In this document: positions 7,526 through 14,687 of the stretch, piece by piece
Layout: the number at the start of each line of letters is the position of its first letter
Numbering within the stretch: the stretch's first letter is position 1
Assembly: GCA_023511565.1 (NCBI GenBank)
Contig: JAIMBE010000005.1
Location: 1 to 40,927, forward strand
Length of the DNA: 40,927 nucleotides
Source: Bacillota bacterium
GTDB taxonomy: Bacteria; Acidobacteriota; Terriglobia; Acidiferrales; UBA7541
Direction: 5' to 3'
Notes under the pieces: generated by a model
Databases searched by the model: none
What the model saw: only the letters and a program-made list of their open reading frames with translations
What the model was told of the DNA's origin: nothing
Translations under genes and position numbers: made by a program

Positions 7526-8002
7526 GGTGTACCTCGCTGGGTCAGGGCTTTCCGTTCTGCCTGGGTGATCTCACCCAGGCAGCAGCGCCCCGAAGGATTT
7601 TTGAGCTCACAAGCGCAGTTCCCGCTTTCACTTCGGCCGCGATGTTCCGCGCAGCCGTGGACACTCTCGACCGTGCGACTTTCTCCAAGATGGACTCCTC
7701 GGTGATGCCAAGCAGTAGCAGAGGTATCGGGGGCCTGTGGCCTGCTTGGCGCCACAGCCACCAGAAGGTCACCGCGACGGAAGACCGGTGCAGCCGGGTC
7801 AGAGGCAAAGTAGACCACGTCGCAGTCCGGAGCGGTGCAGAAATAGTACTGCGCTGGCGGCATTCGGAACGGCAGTTGTCGCACCAGCGCCTTCACAGTC
7901 CGGATGCCCCTTTTTTGCCCGGGCCCCGTTTTCAGGACAGGGCATGATGCCGGGTGCAGTGGTGCCAGCTCCCCCGGCGGTTCCGCAGCAAGTTGCAGAC
8001 AT
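7522..8002 (-). pseudogene. CopZ-like [2Fe-2S]/metal chaperone gene with multiple frameshifts
   Basis: No single frame covers the gene, but joined pieces spell a putative iron-sulfur metallochaperone of the CopZ N-terminal type. The pieces are MSATCCGTAGGAG; CPVLKTGPGQK..VKALVRQL; YYFCTAPDCDVVYF; RYLCYC; LGITEESILEKVARSR; and NCACELKNPSGRCCLGEI. They carry the family's C-P-x-x, C-x4-C, C-Y-C and C-A-C / C-C cysteines. Frame changes occur near 7940 (+1 or -2), near 7751 (one base short), near 7710 (one short) and near 7622 (one short). The start has GGAAAGGAGAG before ATG 8002 and the stop overlaps the next ATG, so the operon layout is intact. Either a decaying gene or a locally error-rich assembly; homopolymer-adjacent single losses fit both. 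Confidence 0.72.
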
Positions 8003-8064
8003 CGGCTCTCTCCTTTCCGTTGCTCGAACGAGGGGAGCGGGACGCGCGGAAGCAGGTCAGCAGT

Positions 8065-8406
8065 TCAATCCCGCTTCGTTTTCGGCTTGACCCACTCGGC
8101 CTTGAAGCCGCTGTTGCCCTCGTTGAATGCGGAAACAATCTTCTCGGGCGAGGTTTTCTTTGGGTCATATTCTACCTGCACCTCGCCCGTTTTGTGGTTC
8201 GCGGTGGCGGCTTTGACGCCGTCCAGTTTCAGCAGGCGCTGCTGGACTGCCTCGGCACAACCGCCGCAGCTCATCCCGCTCACCTTCAGTGCGCACTGGG
8301 TGATCTGGAGCTTCGTGGAAGCCGGCTCGGCCTGGTGCTGCACTGCCCAGCTAAGCGAGGCAGCCAGCGCAACGGCCGTTGCGAAGAAAAACAGTTTCTT
8401 CCTCAT
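8065..8406 (-). CDS. Secreted heavy-metal-associated (HMA, MerP-like) protein
   Basis: From ATG 8406, after a perfect AGGAGGAGAG ribosome site, the 113-residue product has a signal peptide (MRKKLFFFATAVALAASLSWA) and one HMA ferredoxin-like domain. The metal motif is GMSCGGC, followed by AVQQRLLKLDGVKAA and the strand VQVEYDPKKTSPEKI. Such proteins bind Hg(II), Cu(I) or similar soft metals through the two cysteines in the periplasm and pass them to a membrane transporter, as MerP does to MerT. An extra Cys (ITQCAL) lies just before the domain. Frame and composition are normal. It lies between the AhpD-like and CopZ-like genes of the same operon. Confidence 0.88.
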   Translation of the reverse strand: MRKKLFFFATAVALAASLSWAVQHQAEPASTKLQITQCALKVSGMSCGGCAEAVQQRLLKLDGVKAATANHKTGEVQVEYDPKKTSPEKIVSAFNEGNSGFKAEWVKPKTKRD

Positions 8407-8515
8407 GCTCTCTCCTCCTACTAAGGTTCGTACCGTGATGGCTGCTCTGGCCTGTCCCGCAGGCACCGCCCGCATGGCTGGTGTGCCGCGAGTGGAGGGG
8501 GCGGGTTCATGCGGT

Positions 8516-8872
8516 TCAGGCTGAGCAGCAGCCATGGTCGTCTGCACCGGCACGCACGGGCTGCTTGCGTGCGAAATTTTCAAAAGCGACCAGCGCCTTC
8601 TGCGCCCAGGCCTCGCCGACACAGCCGCCCATGGCCATGACCACATTCAGTATTTCGACAGCTTCAGCACGCGTAGCGCCGGCGTGCACGGCTTTTTCGG
8701 CGTACATGCGGATGCACGGCTCGCATTTCACCGCTGCAGCAATAGCCAGGGCAACCAGCAGCTTGTGTCGGCCCGGGAAGACCTGGTCCGCATAGGCCAC
8801 GGTGCGGACCTGCTCCAGCGCGTTATGAATCTCTGGACTTACATCTTTCAGGTGGACGGTTACGATTTCCAT
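8516..8872 (-). CDS. Carboxymuconolactone decarboxylase / AhpD-like protein
   Basis: The 118-residue protein has the small all-helical CMD fold with an AhpD-type redox motif, VKCEPCIRMYAEKAVHAG, followed by ATRAEAVEILNVVMAMGG. AhpD-like proteins use C-x-x-C plus a nearby His in disulfide exchange or peroxide reduction. The C-terminus adds DDHGCCSA, a Cys pair that could bind metal or act as a redox relay; this tail is unusual for the family. A clear AAGGAG ribosome site precedes ATG 8872, 15 bp after the merT-like gene. Its presence in a metal operon suggests protection or reduction of protein-metal-thiol adducts (inference). Confidence 0.82.
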   Translation of the reverse strand: MEIVTVHLKDVSPEIHNALEQVRTVAYADQVFPGRHKLLVALAIAAAVKCEPCIRMYAEKAVHAGATRAEAVEILNVVMAMGGCVGEAWAQKALVAFENFARKQPVRAGADDHGCCSA

Positions 8873-8887
8873 CGTAGGTCGGACTCC

Positions 8888-9496
8888 TTAGTCCTTGGCC
8901 ACCGGCACCGCTCGATAGCCGGCATTTTCGATTTTCGCAAGCAGTCCCGCAAGATCGGCTCTGGCCGGGTCGTAGGTCACCCGCGCGGTTCCCGCCGGGT
9001 AGTGCACTTCGGCCTGAACGACGCCGGGTGTCTCCAGCAACTTCGAACGAATCAGACTCGCGCAGCCTTCGCAGGTCATCCCGCCGATTTCCAATTGGGC
9101 CGTGACGAAGTTCGCTGTTTGTGCCGGGGTACGGTCAGCGGCCGGGTGCTTGTCCAGCCTCGCTTGCAGCGAGGCGTAGTAATACGGAAAGGCGACCAGC
9201 GCAATCACCAGCATCGTCGCCAGCCACAGCAGCGGCCGGCCCCAGCGGGCCGCACGCGGCGCCTCACACACCGCGCCCTCACAGGTGGCCTGTTTTGGTT
9301 TTCGGTAGGCGAAGTAGAAGCCCGCACCCAGAAACAGGGCAGTCAGCGCCAGGAACAACGGCCGATAGGGAGCGAAGCTCTGCGCCACCGCCACAGCGCC
9401 AAGGCCCAACCCGGCCAGCACCACCGGCCCCAGGCAACAGACCGAGGCCAGCAGCGCTGCACCAATCGCCCCAACAATGCCTACTTTTTCGTTCAT
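8888..9496 (-). CDS. MerT-like metal transporter fused to an HMA domain (MerTP)
   Basis: The 202-residue protein begins with the MerT membrane domain: helix 1 carries the vicinal pair LASVCCLGPVVL, helix 2 is FLALTALFLGAGFYFAY, then a loop with C-x4-C (ATCEGAVCEA) and a third helix around residues 85-107. Residues from about 130 form an HMA domain with GGMTCEGC and YDPARADLAGLLAKI. MerT takes Hg(II) from MerP and moves it inward through its cysteine pairs; the fusion puts donor and transporter in one chain. A GGAGAAAG ribosome site precedes the ATG. No merA reductase lies in the window, so the metal may be something other than mercury, or reduction is encoded elsewhere. Confidence 0.88.
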   Translation of the reverse strand: MNEKVGIVGAIGAALLASVCCLGPVVLAGLGLGAVAVAQSFAPYRPLFLALTALFLGAGFYFAYRKPKQATCEGAVCEAPRAARWGRPLLWLATMLVIALVAFPYYYASLQARLDKHPAADRTPAQTANFVTAQLEIGGMTCEGCASLIRSKLLETPGVVQAEVHYPAGTARVTYDPARADLAGLLAKIENAGYRAVPVAKD

Positions 9497-9521
9497 GGGC
9501 TTTCTCCAGTTCAGGAAATCT

Positions 9522-9828
9522 TCATGACATCTTCATCACCTGCGTGAGCGCACCTTTCAGGTGGTCGAGCGCCTTGCGGCCGCGGCGCACGGCATCGGCC
9601 ACGCAGGTCTCGATGTGGTTTTCGAGCAGTCGGGCCTGCACCTGCGTGAGTACCGAACGAATCGCGGCGAGCTGCAGCAGGTCTTCGCAGGTGACCCGTT
9701 CGGCGAGCATGCGCCGCATACCGCGCACGTGTCCTTCAATCAATGCGGCTCAGCCGGTCCTGCAGTTCTTTTTCGACCTCTGGATCGAGATAGACCTGCG
9801 GCAGACAGATCATTGCGGGCCTGGCCAT
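9522..9828 (-). pseudogene. CsoR-family metal-sensing repressor, frameshifted by an ATTG duplication
   Basis: From ATG 9828 (CTGGAGGGG ribosome site) the frame reads MICLPQVYLDPEVEKEL..RLSRID and stops. One frame over it continues as IEGHVRGMRRMLAERVTCEDLLQ..NHIETCV to the stop at 9522. The join is CGC-ATTG-ATTG-AAGG near 9737-9744: one ATTG too many, and removing a copy restores the CsoR/RcnR consensus RLSRIEGHVRG. The sensor residues are present: Cys in VTCED and H-x3-C in NHIETC, the C-H-C set of Cu(I)-sensing CsoR. CsoR tetramers leave their operator when metal binds. A fitting operator overlaps the start codon. As written the repressor is lost unless the TTG at 9743, overlapping the early stop, restarts translation without the N-terminus. 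Confidence 0.78.
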
Positions 9829-9846
9829 ATCCCCTCCAGGGGGATA
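9828..9846. promoter_or_regulatory. Likely CsoR operator
   Basis: TATCCCC (9828-9834) and GGGGATA (9840-9846) form a perfect 7-bp inverted repeat with a 5-bp spacer. A G/C tract flanked by A/T ends is the shape of CsoR/RcnR operators. It covers the end of the -10 box and the csoR ribosome site and start, so it would block its own operon. Confidence 0.7.
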
Positions 9847-9874
9847 GCATATAGCCTCGCTTCGTAGTTGTCAA
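9846..9874 (-). promoter_or_regulatory. Sigma70 promoter of the metal operon
   Basis: On the minus strand a perfect TTGACA (9874-9869) is 17 bp from TATGCT (9851-9846), inside an AT-richer patch. The -35 overlaps the stop codon of the DedA gene, and the -10 directly abuts the CsoR operator. This is the best promoter of the 6.7-10 kb block. Confidence 0.8.
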
Positions 9875-10554
9875 CCCTGGCTGCGGTGGGATGCGCTCTC
9901 TGGCCAGGGAATCGAACCACACTCGTTTTCAGGGACTGGGGCGGCCGGCCGCGACAGCGGGGTACCGTACTTCCACCGCCCCCAGATGCGCACCGCAAGC
10001 ACTCCCAGGACCAGCGCGGCCAAGAGAATCCAGACCAGGCGGCTGCCTGCAGAGAACTGTGAAGGCCCCATTTCCCGGTGCGGACCTGTCCAGAAGCCGG
10101 CCAAGGTAACGACGGTGATCCACAGCACACTTCCCAGCAGATCGAAAAGCAGAAATGTTCTGTAGCCGAGATGCGTCATTCCTGCCAGGGGTGCGGCAAA
10201 GGTGCGGAAACCGGGAATGAATTTCGCCAAGAGCAGGGAGACCGGGCCAAAACGCTGGAAGAAACCTTCCGTCCGCCCCACGCACTGCTGGGAGCCGAGC
10301 GTCAGCCGGCAGAATAGATGCAACCATCGCTGCCCACCGCGGCGACCGGCGAGGTACCAGACGTGGTCGCCCAGCATCACGGCCAGTGTGGCCAGCCCCA
10401 GGACGACCCAGAGATTCAGGTGTCCCATAGACGCCAGTGCTCCGGCCAGTAACAGGATCAGCTCCCCAGGGATCGGCAGGCCGAGGTATTCGAGCCACAA
10501 GCCACCGAATAAGACGAAGTAGGCGTGGCGGACAGTCAGGAGTATGGGATCCAT
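9871..10554 (-). CDS. DedA-family (VTT domain) membrane protein
   Basis: The 227-residue protein has the DedA pattern: an N-terminal re-entrant segment with LEYLGLPIPGELILLLAGAL, then LGDHVWYLAGRRGG, the conserved FFQRFGPVSLLLAKFIPGFRTFAAPLAGM block and two later helices. DedA proteins are undecaprenyl-phosphate or phospholipid carriers important for envelope integrity and proton-motive force. The two family acid/arginine positions, E in PIPGE and R in PGFRT, are present. The C-terminal tail (about residues 195-227) is hydrophilic and variable. It is transcribed in the same direction as the metal operon, whose promoter overlaps its end, but membership is not shown. Confidence 0.9.
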   Translation of the reverse strand: MDPILLTVRHAYFVLFGGLWLEYLGLPIPGELILLLAGALASMGHLNLWVVLGLATLAVMLGDHVWYLAGRRGGQRWLHLFCRLTLGSQQCVGRTEGFFQRFGPVSLLLAKFIPGFRTFAAPLAGMTHLGYRTFLLFDLLGSVLWITVVTLAGFWTGPHREMGPSQFSAGSRLVWILLAALVLGVLAVRIWGRWKYGTPLSRPAAPVPENECGSIPWPESASHRSQG

Positions 10555-10659
10555 CTTTCTTTCACTTCTGGCCCGTGGGCGTGCGCTTCGTCGCGACGAA
10601 CACGGACTCGACGGCTTGTGACCTGCCGGCCAGCAAGCGGCTGGCTGAGTCCTTGCGGG

Positions 10660-10767
10660 TCAGGGCCGAGGTGATTTTTGCGAATCGCTGCTGTGGTGCA
10701 CACGCCTCAGCGCGAAAAACACCAGCCCGGCAAGCAGCCAAGCCCCCAAAATCTCCGCCGCGAACAT
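10660..10767 (-). CDS. Small single-helix membrane peptide (35 aa)
   Basis: An ATG at 10767 follows an excellent ribosome site (AAGGAGGAATCACCC) and opens a 35-residue frame. Residues MFAAEILGAWLLAGLVFFAL form one membrane helix, followed by a short basic, polar tail (RRVHHSSDSQKSPRP). The strong translation signal and the helix-plus-basic-tail pattern are typical of real small membrane proteins that accompany larger complexes. It reads toward DedA, 105 bp away. No family recognised. Confidence 0.55.
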   Translation of the reverse strand: MFAAEILGAWLLAGLVFFALRRVHHSSDSQKSPRP

Positions 10768-11085
10768 GGGTGATTCCTCCTTCCTCGTTGCCTCCACTTC
10801 ATGAGACGCTTCCGGCACGCTGAAGATTCACGCCCGATCCAACTAATTTTTTTGCATCCTTGGTCTGCGTGCCGGAATCCGATGTAGGCAGTCGGAATTC
10901 ACTCCGGCGGGAGGCGGAGTTCGACACGTGGCGGCTGGTGGCGTGCAGCCCACTCCGCGCCCCCACGACGCCGGAGTGGCCGAAACACATCCCCGCTGGG
11001 GTTGAGCTCTGCGGTGCGCTCAGGCTGAAACACGTTCCGGGAAGCTGCCCGATGACCGGGCATTGGACAGGAGTTTGGGCAACGG
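10768..11085. other. Divergent intergenic region (318 bp)
   Basis: This lies between the 35-residue peptide (leftward) and the cytochrome operon (rightward). It holds an A-run (ATTTTTTT on +, 10843-10852) and presumably both promoters, but I see no convincing -35/-10 pair. A CAGGAG about 12 nt before ATG 11086 is the likely ribosome site of the cytochrome. Frames crossing it have no recognisable protein. Confidence 0.5.
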
Positions 11086-11700
11086 ATGCGCTGGCGACGG
11101 CTGGTCCTGAGATTGTTTCTGGCAGTCGCGACGGCACTGCTGACGCTCGGCCTGTTGCTGGGCTGGTGGGATTCGGCGGCGATGGACACGGACGGCACAC
11201 GACAGGCTTCGCCGGTGTTCACGCCGGAGCGGCCGTCGCTGGGGGCGGCGGTGCGCGATTTTTTCGGCATCCAGCCCGAGCCGGAGCGACAGCCAATCGC
11301 GTTCACACACAAGGTACATGCCGAAAACCGCATAGATTGCACCTCATACTGTCACACGGGTGCGGCCGTGGGCCCGGTGGCGGGCATTCCCGGCGTCAAA
11401 CAATGTTTGATTTGCCACCGCACGATCGCCACGGACCACCCTGACGTGGAGAAGATCGCTACCTACGAAGAGCGAGACGAGGACATTCCCTGGCAGCGCG
11501 TCTACGGCTACCCGGCGCCGGCCCACGTGAAGTTCCAACACGCCCCGCACATCCGAGCCGGCGTGAACTGTTCCACTTGCCACGGTGAGGTGGAGCAGAT
11601 GACCGTGGCCGTGCGCGCTGTGGAATTGAACATGGGTTTCTGCGTGGACTGCCACCGCCAGCACAAGGCTTCCGTCGAATGCATCGCCTGTCATTACTGA
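11086..11700 (+). CDS. Membrane-anchored pentaheme c-type cytochrome
   Basis: The 204-residue protein has an N-terminal anchor helix (RLVLRLFLAVATALLTLGLLLGWW) and five heme c sites in its exported part. They are CTSYCH (residues 85-90, an unusual C-x3-C-H), CLICH (107), CSTCH (162), CVDCH (186) and CIACH (199). Extra histidines in FTHKVH, KFQHAPH and HRQH can serve as distal ligands. Cytochromes of this kind (ActA-like or NrfB/c3-like) carry electrons between a quinol-linked membrane module and periplasmic partners. It is the first gene of a five-gene run, 12 bp before the MopB gene. Confidence 0.9.
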   Translation: MRWRRLVLRLFLAVATALLTLGLLLGWWDSAAMDTDGTRQASPVFTPERPSLGAAVRDFFGIQPEPERQPIAFTHKVHAENRIDCTSYCHTGAAVGPVAGIPGVKQCLICHRTIATDHPDVEKIATYEERDEDIPWQRVYGYPAPAHVKFQHAPHIRAGVNCSTCHGEVEQMTVAVRAVELNMGFCVDCHRQHKASVECIACHY

Positions 11701-11712
11701 GCGGGTGAGAAC

Positions 11713-13962
11713 ATGGACCGGCGTGACTTCATCAAGCTTTCGGCACTGACGGCGGGCGCAGCCGGGTTGGCCGGCTGTGGTCATCCCGACCACCAACTGA
11801 TTCGCTTCCTACCTGAGGAGAGCTGGATTCCCGGTGTCGCAACCTGGCGGCCGAGCCTCTGCCCGTTGTGTGCGGCGGGCTGCGGCGTGATGGCGCGGGT
11901 CATGGAAGGCGACGCGGAAGTCGTGCGCAATGGTCGCACGGGACTGCTGAGAATGGGCCTGGTGAAAAAACTGGAAGGCAATCCGGCCCATCCGGTCAAC
12001 CGCGGCAAGCTGTGCGCACGCGGACAGGCCGCCGTGCAAATTGTGTATCACCCCGACCGCATCCGGCAGCCACTGAAGCGTCGCGGAGAGCGCGGCACGG
12101 GTGAATTCGAACCAGTGGATTGGGACGAGGCCCTCAGCACGCTGGCGGCACGGCTGAAACAGGTTCTGGACGACGACCCGGCGGGGCTGGCGTGGCTTTC
12201 ACGGCCACTGCGGGGCGGGAAGCGCGTGCTGGTCGAGCGGTTTCTGGCAACACTCGCGGCGCCGGCGCCGGTCTATTTCGAACTGTTTGATGAATCCGTG
12301 TTGCGCTGGGCGAATCGGCTCAGCTTCGGGCGCGAGCAGATGCCCACTTATACGCTGTCCGTAGCGAACTACGTGCTCGGTCTGAGCGCCGATTTCCTGG
12401 GCACGTGGAATTCTCCGGTCGCACAGGCCATCGGCTACGGCGAATTCCGCCAGGGGCGCCCAGGCCGTCGCGGGAAATTCGTTCAGGTGGAGCCGCGCGT
12501 ATCACAAACCGGCGCCAATGCCGACGAATGGATTCCCATCCGGCCGGGTACGGAAGGCGCGCTGGCGCTGGGGCTGGCGCATGTGTTGCTGAACGAGGCG
12601 CGCCGTCCGACAACTGCTGCCGGCACAGCCGGTGAACGCATCGAGGGCTGGCTGCAGGGCCTGCCGGAATGGACGCCCGAGGCCGTCGCGGAGCAGACCG
12701 GCATTGAAGCCGAACGCATCCGGCGCTTAGCGCGGGAACTGATCGCGCACGAGCCCGCGGTGGTGATTGCGGGTGGGGCGGCGCTGGCGCAGACGAATGG
12801 CTTGGCCACGGCGCTTGCCGTGAATGCGCTGAACGCGCTGCTCGGCTGTGTGGGTGCGCTGGGCCCGGTTCGATTCACACCGCAACCGGAATCCACCGGT
12901 CTTGCGCCGCCGCATCGCACGCTGCGCGCGCTGGTGCAGAAGATTCTTTCGCGGCCAGAGTCGCCGGTAAAGCTGCTGTTGCTGTACGAGGCAAATCCGG
13001 TGTTTGCCACGCCGCCAGCCTGGCAGGTGGCCGCAGCACTCGACCGCGTGCCCTTCGTTGTGAGTTTCGGGAGCTTTCTGGACGATACAAGCATCCTGGC
13101 CGATCTGGTGCTGCCGGACCACGTCTTCCTGGAATCCTGGATGGACGATGTGCCGGAATCCGGCACCGAGCCAGCGGTCGTCAGCCTGGCTGCGCCTGCC
13201 ATGCGGCCGCTGCACAACACGCGCGCCATGCCTGACGTGCTGTTAGACCTCAGCCGGAGGGTCGGCGGCAGGCTGAACGAGGCGCTGCCGTGGAAGAGCT
13301 ACGAAGAGTTGTTGCGGGCACGCTTTGACGCACTGGCACGGCGGGCCGGCGCCGATGCCGACGCGTTCTGGAAGCAGGCGCTCGAGCGGGGTGGCTGGTG
13401 GAGTGACAACGGAGGGACACGCGCGGCCGCGCCCCGGCATGCCGCGGCCACCACCCGCCAGATTCGTTATCAGCCAGCCGAGATGGATGGATCGGTCGAA
13501 GAGTTCCCGTTCCATTTTCTGCCGTACGCGTCGCAAGCGTTCTATGACGGTACGACGGCACACCTGCCGTGGTTGCAGGAGCTGCCCGACGTGCTGACCA
13601 CAGCGATGTGGGGCAGTTGGGTGGAGCTGAACCCGCAGACCGCTGAGCGGCTCGGTATCCGACAGGGCGACCTGGTTGACGTGACGTCGCGGCACGGCAC
13701 GTTACAGGCTCCGGTCATCCTTTCCACCGGGATTGCGCCCGATGTGGTGGCCATGCCGGTGGGCCAGGGGCATCGCGCGTTTACGCGGTATGCCAGCCGG
13801 CGTGGCGCGAATCCTATTTCTGTGCTCGCGCCGCTCGAAGAGCCGGAAACAGGTGCGCTGGCCTGGGCAGCAACGCGGGTGCAGATCAGGCGCGCCGGTG
13901 TGGGTCGGCTGGTGTTGTTCAGTGGGGGCCTGAGCCGGTTCCCGCATCCTGAGGAACGCTGA
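11713..13962 (+). CDS. Molybdopterin-oxidoreductase-family (MopB) subunit, ActB1-like, Tat-exported
   Basis: The 749-residue protein starts MDRRDFIKLSALTAG, a Tat-type signal, with a lipobox-like LAGC at Cys22. An FS0-type cluster site is visible: C50-x2-C53-x3-C57 and C101 in KLCARGQ. The MopB body follows, with FVQVEPRVSQTGANADEWIPI, IRPGTEGALALGLAHVLL, LLLYEANPVFATPP and LVLPDHVFLESWMDD, and a C-terminal dinucleotide-binding domain (LGIRQGDLVDVTSRHG). Between C101 and LLGCVG (about residue 379) there is no Cys, so a cysteine or selenocysteine metal ligand is not seen. That favours the non-catalytic ActB1/putative-hydrogenase-like branch, although ActB1 in characterised alternative complex III has no FS0 cluster. 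Role: a structural or electron-transfer subunit on the outer face of the membrane. Confidence 0.85.
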   Translation: MDRRDFIKLSALTAGAAGLAGCGHPDHQLIRFLPEESWIPGVATWRPSLCPLCAAGCGVMARVMEGDAEVVRNGRTGLLRMGLVKKLEGNPAHPVNRGKLCARGQAAVQIVYHPDRIRQPLKRRGERGTGEFEPVDWDEALSTLAARLKQVLDDDPAGLAWLSRPLRGGKRVLVERFLATLAAPAPVYFELFDESVLRWANRLSFGREQMPTYTLSVANYVLGLSADFLGTWNSPVAQAIGYGEFRQGRPGRRGKFVQVEPRVSQTGANADEWIPIRPGTEGALALGLAHVLLNEARRPTTAAGTAGERIEGWLQGLPEWTPEAVAEQTGIEAERIRRLARELIAHEPAVVIAGGAALAQTNGLATALAVNALNALLGCVGALGPVRFTPQPESTGLAPPHRTLRALVQKILSRPESPVKLLLLYEANPVFATPPAWQVAAALDRVPFVVSFGSFLDDTSILADLVLPDHVFLESWMDDVPESGTEPAVVSLAAPAMRPLHNTRAMPDVLLDLSRRVGGRLNEALPWKSYEELLRARFDALARRAGADADAFWKQALERGGWWSDNGGTRAAAPRHAAATTRQIRYQPAEMDGSVEEFPFHFLPYASQAFYDGTTAHLPWLQELPDVLTTAMWGSWVELNPQTAERLGIRQGDLVDVTSRHGTLQAPVILSTGIAPDVVAMPVGQGHRAFTRYASRRGANPISVLAPLEEPETGALAWAATRVQIRRAGVGRLVLFSGGLSRFPHPEER

Positions 13963-13976
13963 GGAGGAGTGCAACG

Positions 13977-14687
13977 ATGAGCCGTCGCTGGGGCATGGTC
14001 GTCGATCTGGACCGTTGCACCGGCTGTGAGGCCTGCGTGGTGGCCTGCCGTGCGGAAAATAACGTGCCCACCGTGGGCGAAACCGAAGCCGCGCGCGGCC
14101 GGGCCATACACTGGATTCGAATCGAACGCTACTGGGAAGGCGAATTTCCCAACGCGCGAATCCGTTTTGTGCCCGTGCTGTGCCAGCATTGCGAAGCCGC
14201 TCCGTGCGAGCCGGTTTGCCCGACCTACGCCAGTTATCACACCGCCGACGGGCTGAACGCGCAGGTCTACAACCGTTGTATCGGCACGCGCTACTGCGCC
14301 AACGCCTGCCCCTACACGGTGCGCTTTTTCAACTTTTTCCATCCGGTCTGGGAGAAGCCGCTCCACCTGCAACTGAACCCGGAGGTCTCGGTGCGGGAAG
14401 TGGGGGTGATGGAGAAATGCACCTTCTGCGTGCAGCGCATCAAAGCCGCCGAACTTCAGGCCAAGGCGGAAGCGCGCGAGCTGCGCGATGGCGATGTGCA
14501 GCCCGCCTGCGCACAGGCCTGCCCGGCCGATGCACTTCTCTTCGGCGACTTGAATGACCCGGACAGCCGCGTCGCGCAGCTGGCGCGCTCGCCGCGCGGC
14601 TCGAAGCTGCTCGAAGAAGTGGGCACGCAGCCCAAGATCACCTATCTGGCCCGGCTGTCGTGGAGTGGTGATGGAGAAGACCGCTAG
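13977..14687 (+). CDS. Four-cluster ferredoxin subunit (ActB2/PsrB-like)
   Basis: The 236-residue protein carries the cysteine sets of NrfC/PsrB/ActB2 electron-transfer subunits: C14-C17-C20-C24, C69-C72-C77-C81, C101/C107/C111 and C148-C151-C178-C182. In CIGTRYCANACPY a Thr replaces the usual second Cys, so one cluster should be [3Fe-4S]. The total of fifteen cysteines fits three [4Fe-4S] plus one [3Fe-4S], as in alternative complex III. It passes electrons between NrfD and the MopB/cytochrome subunits. A GAGGAG site precedes ATG 13977, and its end overlaps the NrfD gene by 17 bp. Confidence 0.92.
   Translation: MSRRWGMVVDLDRCTGCEACVVACRAENNVPTVGETEAARGRAIHWIRIERYWEGEFPNARIRFVPVLCQHCEAAPCEPVCPTYASYHTADGLNAQVYNRCIGTRYCANACPYTVRFFNFFHPVWEKPLHLQLNPEVSVREVGVMEKCTFCVQRIKAAELQAKAEARELRDGDVQPACAQACPADALLFGDLNDPDSRVAQLARSPRGSKLLEEVGTQPKITYLARLSWSGDGEDR

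Noticed and set aside
7522-8002. Programmed frameshifting of the CopZ-like gene
   Set aside because: Four separate shifts without shared slippery sites or pseudoknots are not credible as recoding.
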